A DNA stretch of 64,000 nt, taken from positions 1,798,001 to 1,862,000 of the forward strand of contig NZ_BLAV01000001.1 of assembly GCF_009617875.1 (NCBI RefSeq). The letters run 5' to 3'. The notes beneath the pieces are model-generated. The model searched no databases. It saw nothing but the letters and a program-made list of their open reading frames with translations, and was not told the origin of the DNA. The DNA is from Prolixibacter sp. NT017. GTDB lineage: Bacteria; Bacteroidota; Bacteroidia; Bacteroidales; Prolixibacteraceae. The translations under genes were made by a program, and so were the position numbers. Below are positions 16,787 through 26,256 of this stretch, piece by piece (within the stretch, counting starts at the first letter, position 1; each line of letters starts with the position of its first letter).

Positions 16787-17482
16787 ATGAGAATATTTTA
16801 CGCTATTGCTTTTCTGTTGATGTTACTGGTAGGCGGTAAGGTTTCGGCTCAAATCAGGGCGACTACTGCGTCCGGTAACAAGGTATTGCTGTTTCCCAAC
16901 GGAACCTGGAAATACGACGAAGGACAAACGATTATAGATACGCTCCCGAATCCCAATCCTCAGCCACAGCAGGCTGCGGTTGCTCCGGCACCAGCAGCTA
17001 AACAGGCTTCCTGGTCCATGAAGATTGATTCGAGCCGGGTTGATTCTACGCTGAAAGAGCAAATCGTCGATGTTTCCAGTCCGCGACTGGCCCGTTTCTT
17101 TGGCGAAGAAAAAGGACGGATGCGTTGTAGTGCTGAGTGTGTGAATGAAAAAGGAGTGATATCCATTCAACTGGAATGGGCTGCAGCCGTTGGAGATGCC
17201 AATCGGTATTTTGGTTTCATGAGAGATGTGAAAGACGTAACATTTGTGTTGGCGAGTGGTCAGGAGTTGAAATTTCAATACAACCCGGGCTTTAAAGACC
17301 ACTTTTTCGACAACTACAACATTTCCTACTACAGTGGTTCGATAACATTGACCAAAAATGAGATTGGCGCTTTGTTGTCTTCTCCGGTTGTCCGCATTGA
17401 CATGGATTGGAAAAAGGCGCCGGAAGAATACGAGGTGAAGAACACACAGTATTTCATGAATAATCTGCCGAAGGTTTTATAA
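16787..17482 (+). CDS. secreted protein of unknown function
   Basis: 231 residues from the ATG at 16787 (an in-frame TTG at 16760 precedes the signal peptide and is less likely). A signal peptide MRIFYAIAFLLMLLVGGKVSAQ is followed by NKVLLFPNGTWKYDEGQ, a motif common in exported Bacteroidota proteins, then a Pro/Gln/Ala-rich linker (about residues 50-75) and a C-terminal domain rich in beta-strand pattern. No catalytic residues recognised. Confidence 0.75.
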   Translation: MRIFYAIAFLLMLLVGGKVSAQIRATTASGNKVLLFPNGTWKYDEGQTIIDTLPNPNPQPQQAAVAPAPAAKQASWSMKIDSSRVDSTLKEQIVDVSSPRLARFFGEEKGRMRCSAECVNEKGVISIQLEWAAAVGDANRYFGFMRDVKDVTFVLASGQELKFQYNPGFKDHFFDNYNISYYSGSITLTKNEIGALLSSPVVRIDMDWKKAPEEYEVKNTQYFMNNLPKVL

Positions 17483-17654
17483 GAGAAGACAATTATCGAA
17501 ATATTTTGTGAAAGCTCTTTGTCGGGATGTATCCGTCAGGGAGTTTTTCTTTTACAGGCGTTCCTGTATGCCTTCTGAACCTTTCCTTTCTTCGTTTTGT
17601 TTTTCCCGGTAGGGATTTCATTCGAAACCTTTATAAAATCAAAATATAAAAACA

Positions 17655-18644
17655 ATGGAATATAGAAGACTCGGAAAATCCGGATTAAAACTGAGTACGC
17701 TATCGCTGGGTAGCTGGGTGACCTTTCATCAGCAAATCGACGACAGCAAAGCCGATATGCTGATGGGACTGGCCTATGACCGCGGTATCAACTTTTTCGA
17801 TAATGCAGAAGCCTATGCCATGGGCGAAAGCGAAAAGATGATGGGACGTGTCCTGAAGAAGAAACAGTGGGACCGTACTTCGTATGTGGTGTCCAGCAAG
17901 GTATTTTTTGGTATTCATGGCGAAGACAACAAGCCGACGCAACGCGGTCTGTCTCGCAAGCACCTGGTGGAAGCCTGTAACGAAGCATTGCAGCGTTTGC
18001 AAACCGATTACCTCGATTTGTATTTCTGCCACCGTCCCGATAAGGAAACACCGATAGAAGAAGTGGTTTGGACGATGAATCACCTGATTCAACAGGGAAA
18101 AATTCTTTACTGGGGAACATCGGAATGGAGCGCTGCCGAGATTATGGAGGCGTTTATGGTAGCCGAAAAGTACCGCCTCATTGGCCCAACCATGGAGCAG
18201 CCGCAGTACAACTTGTTCGAGCGCACCAAACTGGAAAAAGATTACCTGACGATTTTCAAGGATGTCGGTTTGGGAACAACCATCTGGAGCCCGCTGGCTT
18301 CGGGTCTCCTTACGGGAAAATACAACGATGGTATCCCGGAAGGCTCCCGTTTGGATGACAAAAAGATGGAATGGCTGAAAAACAACATCCTGAACGACGA
18401 TAAAGTTGAAAGGGTCCGTAACCTGCAGAATGTGGCAGATGAGCTGGGAACTTCACTGGCTACCCTGTCAATTGCCTGGACGATTAGTAATCCGAATGTG
18501 ACGACTGCTATTTTGGGTGCGACCCGGAAACAGCAGCTGGAAGAAAACCTGAAGGCTCTGGAGGTGTATCCGAAACTTACGCCGGAGGTAAAAGACCGGA
18601 TTGACGAAATCATGGGTACCAAACCGGTGTTGCCGATGTTCTAA
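17655..18644 (+). CDS. aldo/keto reductase, Kv-beta-like
   Basis: 329 residues. The catalytic tetrad is visible: Asp and Tyr in NFFDNAEAYAMGESE, Lys in YVVSSKVFF and His in YFCHRPD. Late NADPH-binding residues lie in AILGATRKQQLEENL. Start YRRLGKSGLKLSTLSLG is typical of the KCNAB-like branch of NADPH-dependent reductases. The physiological carbonyl substrate is unknown. It is monocistronic and followed by a strong terminator. Confidence 0.92.
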   Translation: MEYRRLGKSGLKLSTLSLGSWVTFHQQIDDSKADMLMGLAYDRGINFFDNAEAYAMGESEKMMGRVLKKKQWDRTSYVVSSKVFFGIHGEDNKPTQRGLSRKHLVEACNEALQRLQTDYLDLYFCHRPDKETPIEEVVWTMNHLIQQGKILYWGTSEWSAAEIMEAFMVAEKYRLIGPTMEQPQYNLFERTKLEKDYLTIFKDVGLGTTIWSPLASGLLTGKYNDGIPEGSRLDDKKMEWLKNNILNDDKVERVRNLQNVADELGTSLATLSIAWTISNPNVTTAILGATRKQQLEENLKALEVYPKLTPEVKDRIDEIMGTKPVLPMF

Positions 18645-18666
18645 AAATCAAAAATGAATGAACAGA

Positions 18667-18702
18667 AAAGCTCCCTTGTACTGAACAGGGGAGCTTTTTT
18701 TC
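18667..18702. terminator. Rho-independent terminator (bidirectional)
   Basis: AAAAGCTCCC and GGGGAGCTTTTTTT form the stem around a short loop; it ends the aldo/keto reductase gene and can also serve the minus-strand kinase gene. Confidence 0.9.
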
Positions 18703-18776
18703 GTAAAGGAGAGACCAACCGTTATTTTGTATTCAATTTGCGATTGCATAATTTGTTCGAGCAGATAACCGCCCGG

Positions 18777-19922
18777 TTAAGTGATGGGTAGCGTAAAACA
18801 AAATGTACTGCCATTTCCTGGTTCAGATTCCACCCATATCTTACCTCCATGCACTTCAATAAATTCCTTGCAAAGTAATAATCCGAGCCCGGTTCCCGAT
18901 TCCCTGGCTGTACCAGTTGTAGAATAGCTGTATTCAATCCGGAACAGTTTGTCGATGGCTTCTTTTTCAATCCCAACACCATTATCGGTAACCGATACCG
19001 TTAATTGATTCTCATTTTGTTCGGTGCGGATGCGTATTTTTCCTCCTGGATGAGTGAATTTAATTCCATTTGATATCAGGTTCCGCAAAATCGTACCAAC
19101 CATGTATCTATCTGCAAAAACAGGAATATTGTGAGGTAAGTCTTTGAAAATGGTGATAGATTTTTGCTGTGCTGAATCATTAAATAATTCAGTAACATTA
19201 TTAACTAAGGTTACCAGTTCGATGTATTCCGGATTAAATTCAATTTTGCCTGTTTGTGCGCGTGCCCATTCCAACAAATTTGTCAGTAAATCCATCGCTT
19301 GCTTAGAGGAATGATTGATGACGGCGGCGAATTTTTCAACTCCCTGGTAGTCTTTCCTGGCCAATTGTTCGACCAGAAGTTCGCTGAACCCGAAAATGCT
19401 GTTGAACGGACTCTTCAAGTCGTGGGCAATAATGGAGAAAAAACGGTCTTTGGTGGCATTGAGTTCGCTTAAACGGGCTTTACTCTCAATCAGCGCAGCT
19501 TCTGCATTCTTGCGTTCCGTAATGTCACGGACATTCAGGATGACAGATTGAATCAGTGGATTATCAATTTGGTTGGAACCAACAGCCTCAAGATAAACCC
19601 AGCCTCCGTTTTTATGCTTGTGTCTGTACTGCGTCCCTCCGTTGGTCGAATTTTTTATAATATCCTGAAAGGCAAGAGATACTTTTTCCTGATCTTCGGG
19701 ATGAATCAATTGCTCAATAACCGGTATTTGTATCAGTTCGTCGGGACGATAACCCAGAATCTTCTCACAGGATTCGCTTACATAATGCTGAATGCCATTC
19801 GAATCTAACAGCACGATCATGTCGAACGAATTTTCGAGCAGCTGTTTCAGACGTTTGTTACTCGTTTTATTGAGTTCTTCGTTTTGCTTCTCTAATTCTA
19901 TGTATGAAGATTTGTTATTCAT
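18777..19922 (-). CDS. PAS-domain sensor histidine kinase
   Basis: 381 residues without membrane segments. A short coiled coil is followed by a PAS domain (about 25-145, ending NVRDITERKNAEAAL), then HisKA with FFSIIAHDLKSPFNS (phospho-acceptor His at about 166) and HATPase_c with ILRNLISNGIKF, VSVTDNGVGI and GTGLGLLLCKEFI. It is soluble, so it probably senses a cytoplasmic cue. No response regulator adjoins it, so its partner is elsewhere. Confidence 0.92.
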   Translation of the reverse strand: MNNKSSYIELEKQNEELNKTSNKRLKQLLENSFDMIVLLDSNGIQHYVSESCEKILGYRPDELIQIPVIEQLIHPEDQEKVSLAFQDIIKNSTNGGTQYRHKHKNGGWVYLEAVGSNQIDNPLIQSVILNVRDITERKNAEAALIESKARLSELNATKDRFFSIIAHDLKSPFNSIFGFSELLVEQLARKDYQGVEKFAAVINHSSKQAMDLLTNLLEWARAQTGKIEFNPEYIELVTLVNNVTELFNDSAQQKSITIFKDLPHNIPVFADRYMVGTILRNLISNGIKFTHPGGKIRIRTEQNENQLTVSVTDNGVGIEKEAIDKLFRIEYSYSTTGTARESGTGLGLLLCKEFIEVHGGKIWVESEPGNGSTFCFTLPIT

Positions 19923-20235
19923 GTATGGATAATAGGAGTAGCGGTTTAAAGTCGGGCTTTGTATTCAGGCTTTTTTATGTTCGTTCATTGCACCATAGTC
20001 CAGATTTACTCATCTGTAATTTAATAACCGTAGTGTAGCCTTATTTATTGTGTATTGCTTAAAACGAACAAAAGGAATGATATTGACCTACCATGGGTAA
20101 GTATAATTCATGAAATCAGCATTTCACAAGCTAACTGGGGGCGTCAGATTTCCATTACAAATACACACTATCCGGTTTGTTTCAGTATTCTATTCCTGAA
20201 AACAGCACCAAATTAAACCAGTCATTTCTTTACGC
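19923..20235. other. intergenic region with no recognised feature
   Basis: 313 bases between two minus-strand genes, with stops in all frames and no convincing RNA or repeat. It probably holds the kinase promoter; no TAnnTTTG match was identified with confidence. Confidence 0.4.
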
Positions 20236-21315
20236 CTAATCAAAATACGATTGCAGAAACCGAATGAAATTCCCGTGCATGATGTTTTGCACATCTTCAT
20301 CATTAAAGCCTCTTTTTTTGAGTAAGGCCGGTAACTTTTGTATGTCTGCAATGGTGTCGAGGTCGTACGGACACTGTTCATTACCAAAGGCTCCGTCCAA
20401 ATCACTGCCAATCCCCGCATGCAGCGAATCGCCGGCTAGTTGACAGATGTGATCGATGTTATCGACCATGATGTCCAGTGTCACATTCCGGTCTTTGGGG
20501 GTGGAAACACCACGAATCCAGTCAGGCACCATCATCCACGCATCGAGTGCCACACCAATAATCGCATCTCTGTTAACGAGTTCCTTTATCATGTTATCAC
20601 TGAATTGCCGGTTATGGTCAACAAAATGGCGGCAATTGTTGTGACTGGCCCAAATGCTTCCCTTGTATATATCCAGCGCATGCCAGAAGGCATCGTCATT
20701 CAGGTGGGTCATGTCCAGAATCATACCCAGTTCTTCCATGGTCTTCAGCAGTTCGACCCCTTTTGCGTTTAGCCTGCCGGAAGAATCCGTTCCGTTGGCA
20801 TAGACTCCCGGACCATAATGTGCCGGACCAATGGCCCGTAAGCCATAGTTGTAAGCTCTTTCCAGGTGATTCATCGAAATGATGGAATCAGCACCTTCCA
20901 GGCTAAGCAGATAGCAAACAGGGGCTTTCCCATCCGGTTTTTCCCACAATGCAAGACTCTCATCTAAGGTTTGACTGTCTACAATCGGCTTCATTTCGCC
21001 GGCTTCTTCCATGGTACGGTACCATTGCAACTGGCCCTGTGTTTGCGCCCAGGCCTGCTCCTGTGAATACCAGCCCGGAATGGGACTTCCCGGCTTCACG
21101 ACTCTTGAAATCTGAGTAGCGACCACCAGCCCAACATTTCCTTCCCGTAAGGCCGGAAATGAAACGGTGTTTCGGCCGCGATCGGGTTTGTCGGTCATGC
21201 CTTTTTCGCTTTCGCGGATTTGTTCAACCGTCCATCGCTGGTCGCGGTTCCACTCCATGGCGTTCATTGAGATGTCCAGGTGAGCGTCGAAGCACAATAT
21301 TTTGTCGTTTTTCAT
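20236..21315 (-). CDS. M19-family dipeptidase (renal/membrane dipeptidase type)
   Basis: 359 residues. Zinc-site features: the HxD of CFDAHLDIS near the N-terminus, the bridging Glu in YLLSLEGADS, His residues in AIGPAHYGPG and WASHNNCRHFVDHNRQ, and the late Asp in GIGSDLDGAFG. No signal peptide, so cytoplasmic. M19 enzymes cleave dipeptides, many accepting D-amino acids at the second position. It is the last gene of a four-gene minus-strand operon with a D-threonine-aldolase-like enzyme, RidA and a GntP transporter. Confidence 0.9.
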   Translation of the reverse strand: MKNDKILCFDAHLDISMNAMEWNRDQRWTVEQIRESEKGMTDKPDRGRNTVSFPALREGNVGLVVATQISRVVKPGSPIPGWYSQEQAWAQTQGQLQWYRTMEEAGEMKPIVDSQTLDESLALWEKPDGKAPVCYLLSLEGADSIISMNHLERAYNYGLRAIGPAHYGPGVYANGTDSSGRLNAKGVELLKTMEELGMILDMTHLNDDAFWHALDIYKGSIWASHNNCRHFVDHNRQFSDNMIKELVNRDAIIGVALDAWMMVPDWIRGVSTPKDRNVTLDIMVDNIDHICQLAGDSLHAGIGSDLDGAFGNEQCPYDLDTIADIQKLPALLKKRGFNDEDVQNIMHGNFIRFLQSYFD

Positions 21316-21330
21316 TTATCTATTAGCTGT

Positions 21331-22419
21331 TTAGTAAATTCGTTCTCGGGCGGTTACGTCCCAGGTTCCGGTTACCTGGTGATTGGTGACCACATACACT
21401 TTTTCGTGCAGCGCCATCGTGGGGCAAATGTGCTTTGGCAGGGCGTAGACCAGCTCCCCAATCTCAAAATCCTCTTCCCGGTCGGGAGCTACTACCAGGT
21501 GTTCTTCGCTGTGATTGACCACTTCTCCGGGCTCAAAATCGAGAAATTGCAGTCTCGGATGTGGCATTTCCGACGCAAATGCCTTATAACCCAAATCGAA
21601 GCAGACATTGCCATGAGGTTTACTGATGACTCTTCCGGCAATAACGGCAGCCGGCAGAAAGTCGAGGTCGGGGATGGTTTCGGTGTAGCCCGCGTCCCAA
21701 AGAATGGGTGTTCCCGGACACAACGTCCGTTCCGGATATTGCACGTGCACAGGAAATGTTGGTGTCCCGCCGCAAGCGATTTCTTCCACGTCGATCCCTT
21801 TCTCTTTTACATTCTTCACCAGCTGAGCGACGCTTTCGTAGTCACGGTCGATATGAGCCTTCCGCTCCGCTAAGTCTATTTCATGAACATGGCCGTCATA
21901 AAAGTGAAAACCTGCAAAACGAAGATTTTTACTACCATGAATAAAATCGACTATAATTTCGGCCAAACCAGGAATGATTCCGGTCCGGTGCATGCCGGTG
22001 TCCAGGTCGATGAAAACCCGAACCGTTTGGCCTTTCTGAAAAGCCGCGGTGTCGAGCACGTGGGCTGCTGCTAGCGAGTCGATGGTGACGGCAAAAGTGA
22101 TATTCGGGAAACGATTGGTGAATTCCAGAAACCAGTTAATTGCCGGACCGAGCAGCGGATAAGCCAGCAAGATGTCTTCGCCGCCGTTTTCAGCCACCAT
22201 TTTTACTTCCGACAGCGTCGCACATTTGAATTTGCGGATTCCCATCTGCACCTGTAGCTGAATAATCTCGGCAATCTTGTGAGTCTTCACATGCGGACGC
22301 AGCCGTTTGACATCACCCGCCATCGCAATCATTCTCTTGATATTTTCTTCTATCCGGTCAGGGTAAAGCAACACGGACGGCGTAAAAACAGATGATTCAT
22401 TGGTAACAGAATACCACAT
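21331..22419 (-). CDS. D-threonine aldolase / D-serine dehydratase-like PLP enzyme
   Basis: 362 residues with an alanine-racemase-type N-terminal barrel. RLRPHVKTHKIAEI contains the Schiff-base Lys and matches the DSD1/D-TA family; the C-terminal domain ends with metal-ligand-like His and Cys in NHSEEHLVVA and ALPKHICPTM. These enzymes act on D-amino acids with a beta-hydroxyl group. It lies 15 bases before the dipeptidase gene and starts one base after the RidA gene ends, so they are co-translated. Confidence 0.9.
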   Translation of the reverse strand: MWYSVTNESSVFTPSVLLYPDRIEENIKRMIAMAGDVKRLRPHVKTHKIAEIIQLQVQMGIRKFKCATLSEVKMVAENGGEDILLAYPLLGPAINWFLEFTNRFPNITFAVTIDSLAAAHVLDTAAFQKGQTVRVFIDLDTGMHRTGIIPGLAEIIVDFIHGSKNLRFAGFHFYDGHVHEIDLAERKAHIDRDYESVAQLVKNVKEKGIDVEEIACGGTPTFPVHVQYPERTLCPGTPILWDAGYTETIPDLDFLPAAVIAGRVISKPHGNVCFDLGYKAFASEMPHPRLQFLDFEPGEVVNHSEEHLVVAPDREEDFEIGELVYALPKHICPTMALHEKVYVVTNHQVTGTWDVTARERIY

Positions 22420-22420
22420 A

Positions 22421-22891
22421 TCAGGCTTCTTCGTGTAGTTCGAAAATACATTCTACCTCCACAGCAATGTTGCCGGGAAGAAACACACCAACGGCGCTGC
22501 GGGCACCTTTGCCGTTTTCTTCGTCAAAAACATTGACCATAAACTGGCTAAAACCGTTGATGACTTGGGGGTGTTGTTCGAATTCAGGGTAACAGTTGAC
22601 CATTCCCAGCGTTTTAATCAGACGTTTGATTTTCCCCAAATCCCCGATTCGCGCTTTGATGGTTGCCAACATAGCCAGCCCTACCTGACGGGCAGCGACT
22701 TGACCTTCTTCCACCGTTAAATCGCGTCCAACTTTCCCTTTGATTAATTGCTTGTCGCTTTTCAGCGGGCCTTGTCCGGAAACATAAAGGTGGTTGCCGG
22801 TAATAACGACCGGACGATAGATGCCGCCTAACGGAGGAGCGGGTGGTAATTCCAGTCCCAGTGCTTTAATTTTTTCTTCTACTGTGCTCAT
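22421..22891 (-). CDS. RidA-family enamine/imine deaminase-like protein
   Basis: 156 residues of the RidA/YjgF fold, of the longer subfamily: IYRPVVITGNHLYVSGQGPL near the N-terminus, a central ARQVGLAMLATIKA helix, and the C-terminal GARSAVGVFLPGNIAVEVECIFEL, which holds the Arg that binds the carboxylate of 2-aminoacrylate-type imines. It would remove reactive enamines released by the PLP lyase encoded immediately downstream, so the pairing makes biochemical sense. Confidence 0.92.
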   Translation of the reverse strand: MSTVEEKIKALGLELPPAPPLGGIYRPVVITGNHLYVSGQGPLKSDKQLIKGKVGRDLTVEEGQVAARQVGLAMLATIKARIGDLGKIKRLIKTLGMVNCYPEFEQHPQVINGFSQFMVNVFDEENGKGARSAVGVFLPGNIAVEVECIFELHEEA

Positions 22892-22902
22892 CTTAGTTTG
22901 GT

Positions 22903-24222
22903 TTATATAAAATGATTGATGATAAAAACACCTGCCAGACCGACCAGTGAAATGGTCGTTTCCATTACTGTCCAGGTCATAAAGGTTTCTTTCACCGAAA
23001 GGTTAAAGTACTCTTTAAACATCCAAAAGCCACCATCGTTCACGTGCGACAGCATTAAACTTCCTGAACCAATGGCCAGTACCATTAGTTCGGGCGACAC
23101 GTGCGGTAGCGATGCCAACGGAAGAACGATCCCAGCTGCTGTCATTCCGGCTACGGTGGCTGAGCCGACTGACACCCGAATGACCGCGGCAATCAGCCAG
23201 GCGAGGAACAACGGAGACATCTGCGAATGCCGGAGCAATTCTCCCAAATACTCACTGATGCCGCTGGCGACCAGTACCTCTTTTAAACCTCCGGCTCCCG
23301 CCAGAATCAGCAATATCATAGCGATACTGGATACAGCGTGTGCCAGCCGGTCCATGATGTCGGGAATACGCTTTCCGCGACGGACGCCCAACGACCAAAT
23401 AGCAAAAAGTACGGAGAGCAACATCGCCAGAACTGGATTCCCAATGCCTTCAATGTATGGATAAATGGCGTTTTCTTTTGGGATGAAATGATTTGCTATT
23501 CCCGAAAAAGCAATCAGAATAACGGGCATCAGAGCGGTCAGAATACTGATGAATGTTGACGGTAGATCCTTTTCGTCCAATACTTCATGGCCGGTAAAAT
23601 CCGCCAGCGGTTTCGCTTTGATTTTTTTGAAGCGGGGAGAGAGTATCGGTCCGGCGATGATGATGGCCGGAATGGCAATGAGCAAACCGAGCATCATGGT
23701 ATCACCGATATCAGCATGAAACATGGCTGCTATGGCCGTGGGAGCGGGGTGTGGCGGCAGATAGCCATGTGTTACTGAAAGAGACGCCAGCATAGGCAAC
23801 CCGACCAGGAGCAAAGGAAGCCCCGTTGCCTCGGCAATGGTGAAGGCGATGGGTATGAGGATGACAAAGCCGACGGAATAGAACATGGGGATACCGACAA
23901 TAAAGCCGGTTAACATCAGGGCCCAGTGGATTCGCTTCAAACCAAAGGCTCCGACCAATGTTTGAGTAATTTGCTGTGCCGCACCGCTGTCGGCCACGAG
24001 TTTACCCAGCATGGCTCCAAATCCCAGAATCAACACCAGCAAGCCGAGCGTTTCGCCCATTCCTTTTTTCAATGCATCGATAATGGCATTGAGAGGTAAC
24101 CCCATGGCCAGTCCAACAAAAAGGCAAACCAACGTGAACGAAATAAAGGCATTGAGCTTGAACACCGTAATCAACAGCAGGAGCAGGAGAACACCCGTCA
24201 GGACAATTAGTAAAGGCATCAT
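22903..24222 (-). CDS. GntP-family proton-coupled carboxylate symporter
   Basis: 439 residues with about twelve membrane segments. GntP hallmarks include GAMLGKLVADSGAAQQI, LTGFIVGIPMFYSVGFVIL, the PPHPAPTAI segment and SVGSATVAGMTAAGI. Family members import gluconate, D-serine, D-glycerate or related hydroxy or amino acids. As the first gene of the operon with a D-threonine-aldolase-like enzyme, RidA and a dipeptidase, a D-amino-acid substrate is more plausible than gluconate; this is inference from neighbours. Confidence 0.9.
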   Translation of the reverse strand: MMPLLIVLTGVLLLLLLITVFKLNAFISFTLVCLFVGLAMGLPLNAIIDALKKGMGETLGLLVLILGFGAMLGKLVADSGAAQQITQTLVGAFGLKRIHWALMLTGFIVGIPMFYSVGFVILIPIAFTIAEATGLPLLLVGLPMLASLSVTHGYLPPHPAPTAIAAMFHADIGDTMMLGLLIAIPAIIIAGPILSPRFKKIKAKPLADFTGHEVLDEKDLPSTFISILTALMPVILIAFSGIANHFIPKENAIYPYIEGIGNPVLAMLLSVLFAIWSLGVRRGKRIPDIMDRLAHAVSSIAMILLILAGAGGLKEVLVASGISEYLGELLRHSQMSPLFLAWLIAAVIRVSVGSATVAGMTAAGIVLPLASLPHVSPELMVLAIGSGSLMLSHVNDGGFWMFKEYFNLSVKETFMTWTVMETTISLVGLAGVFIINHFI

Positions 24223-24391
24223 AAGGCAGCAGATTGGTAAGGGCTGTTAAATCCAAACCTATTTAATCCGGATATGGAGCCCGTTTGCTTTTGTCCTTAA
24301 AATTAAGTGCCTCTCCGGATTTACCAACTCTTTACAAAACAAATAGAGGAAATCCGGCGGTTTCTTTAAGTTGGAGTTAATTTCCGATTGA

Positions 24392-24745
24392 TTAGATATG
24401 GATGCCAAAATATTTCAATGTCATCACATATAGCCAATATGCCAGGGCGGTAAAGATCACGGAAAGAAATAAGGCAATCCAAAAGCTGAGCCCACTTTTG
24501 ACTAACAGGGGAAAGGAAATTAAAAAGACATAACTGGGAATAACAGCCAGAAGAACATTCCAGGAAAGACTCATAACTTTTCCAACGTCATGCGTGTCAA
24601 GATACAACCAAATCATAGCCAAAAACGTAGTCAGCGGAAGCGACGCATATATGGCCGCCATAATCGAGTTGCGTTTTCCAACTTCCGAAATGGTAACAAT
24701 CAGGATAGAGGTTAGCAGTACTTTAATGATATATCTGAGCATCAT
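24392..24745 (-). CDS. DUF3147-family small membrane protein
   Basis: 117 residues with four hydrophobic segments. KVLLTSILIVTISEVGKRNSIMAAIYASLP is typical of DUF3147 proteins, about 115 residues long and of unknown function. It follows a DUF6064-like membrane gene on the same strand by 53 bases and may be co-transcribed with it. Confidence 0.75.
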   Translation of the reverse strand: MMLRYIIKVLLTSILIVTISEVGKRNSIMAAIYASLPLTTFLAMIWLYLDTHDVGKVMSLSWNVLLAVIPSYVFLISFPLLVKSGLSFWIALFLSVIFTALAYWLYVMTLKYFGIHI

Positions 24746-24798
24746 CAGGGTGTTTTGTTTGTGATTGAATATTCTTACGTAAATTATATTCTTTAAGT

Positions 24799-25401
24799 TC
24801 AGTTCAGCGAAAAATATTTGATCAATAACACAACGGCCCCGACTACCAGGAACAGGTCGAGTTGTACTTTCAGCTTCAGTAAGCCAAACAAACCATAAAA
24901 GAGTCCGGCAATGACGAAAGCCAATGAGATGTAGGCTGAATTCAACCCGTTAAAAACCAATAGAAATCCAATGACAACCGACAGGGTGGGACAGGGAATT
25001 AAACCAGCGGGCGAGGCGTACAGATAACCGATGTGAGAATTGGTTTCGATGAAATGGGGATAAACCAAACCAAAAGCCATTATGAGGATTCCGGCTACGA
25101 CAAACGGCTTTTGCGACATAGTTACAGGTAAACCAGATATTTGCATGCTAAAAATGAAGACTATGATGGCCAAAACGGTAAACGAAGTTCCATTAAAGGG
25201 ATTTCCTCTCATCCAGGCCAGCAGAGCTACCGTCAGCAACGGAAGGCACAAAATGCTTGCCAGTAACTGGTTCGAAGGTTTCCAACCAGCCAGCAGGGCG
25301 ACAATCAAAATATAGAAAAGGAGATGCCAGATTTTAGCCAGCGTGACATAATCATTTGCAATGGCATGTAGTCCGTCAAGAATCTCTTCAGCTTTCGGCA
25401 T
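24799..25401 (-). CDS. DUF6064-like polytopic membrane protein
   Basis: 200 residues with six or seven hydrophobic segments. The stretch VYPHFIETNSH followed by SPAGLIPCPTLSVVIGFLLV resembles a Pro-Cys-Pro signature of DUF6064-type integral membrane proteins. No function is known. It is upstream of the DUF3147 gene on the same strand. Confidence 0.65.
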   Translation of the reverse strand: MPKAEEILDGLHAIANDYVTLAKIWHLLFYILIVALLAGWKPSNQLLASILCLPLLTVALLAWMRGNPFNGTSFTVLAIIVFIFSMQISGLPVTMSQKPFVVAGILIMAFGLVYPHFIETNSHIGYLYASPAGLIPCPTLSVVIGFLLVFNGLNSAYISLAFVIAGLFYGLFGLLKLKVQLDLFLVVGAVVLLIKYFSLN

Positions 25402-25496
25402 GATTTCTCGTTTCAGGTTCGGAAGAAGTTATTTCCCTTGAAATTAAGAACTTTAACAGAGAACCCGAAAGCAAAAGAGAAAAACGTTGACGATTG

Positions 25497-26147
25497 CTAT
25501 AGTAATGTCATCAACTCTGAAGGATGTGCAACGGTTTTCTTCGCACCGTTGGCGCGCAGCTCTTCTTCACCCCGAAAACCCCACAGAACACCAACGGCGT
25601 ACATTCCGGCGTTATTGGCAGTTTGCATATCCACGTCCGTGTCGCCTACGTAAATCATCTCTTTCGGGTCGATCCCCATTTCCTTGCTCATTTGGAGCGC
25701 TTTCTGCGGGTTGGGTTTTTTCAGACTTTCATCTGTCAGCCCGGCGATGATGGTAAAATACTCTTCGGGAAGAAGTGTTCTGGCGGTCTGTTGCGTCATT
25801 TCATCGGCTTTGTTGGAAAGGATGGCGAGTTTTAAATCGCGGGCAGACAGTTCGTCCAGCAAATCGGTAACCCCATCGTACGGACGGGTCTTGTTAACGC
25901 AATTTTTCTTGTAAAGACTGTACATTGTTTCGAAGTAAGCCCGGATGGTTGCTTCATCCCGTTGCGATTCGGGCAAAGCTTCCCTTACTAAGTTTCTGAT
26001 ACCACTACCGACAAATAGCCGATAAGCCTCGTTATCGTGGGTGGGCAGGTTGTTCTCGCTGAGCACCCGGTTCATCGAATCGGCAATATCTTCGATGGTA
26101 TCGAGCAACGTACCATCCAAATCGAAAATAATTCCTTTAAAAGACAT
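25497..26147 (-). CDS. HAD-family phosphatase (phosphoglycolate phosphatase-like)
   Basis: 216 residues. HAD motif I is IFDLDGTLLDT, motif II lies in LAILSNKADEM, motif III Lys in ESLKKPNPQKAL and motif IV in MIYVGDTDVDMQTA. A four-helix cap sits between motifs I and II, as in Gph-type enzymes that dephosphorylate 2-phosphoglycolate or small sugar phosphates. Monocistronic. Confidence 0.9.
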   Translation of the reverse strand: MSFKGIIFDLDGTLLDTIEDIADSMNRVLSENNLPTHDNEAYRLFVGSGIRNLVREALPESQRDEATIRAYFETMYSLYKKNCVNKTRPYDGVTDLLDELSARDLKLAILSNKADEMTQQTARTLLPEEYFTIIAGLTDESLKKPNPQKALQMSKEMGIDPKEMIYVGDTDVDMQTANNAGMYAVGVLWGFRGEEELRANGAKKTVAHPSELMTLL

Positions 26148-26256
26148 GAGTTCTGTTTTTGTTCGCGGTTACATTCTGAAATGAATCGGCAAACTTACAC
26201 AATTTGCAGGGGACATCACAAGAAGAGCTCTTCGTTTCGGATAGAAATCGAATACA

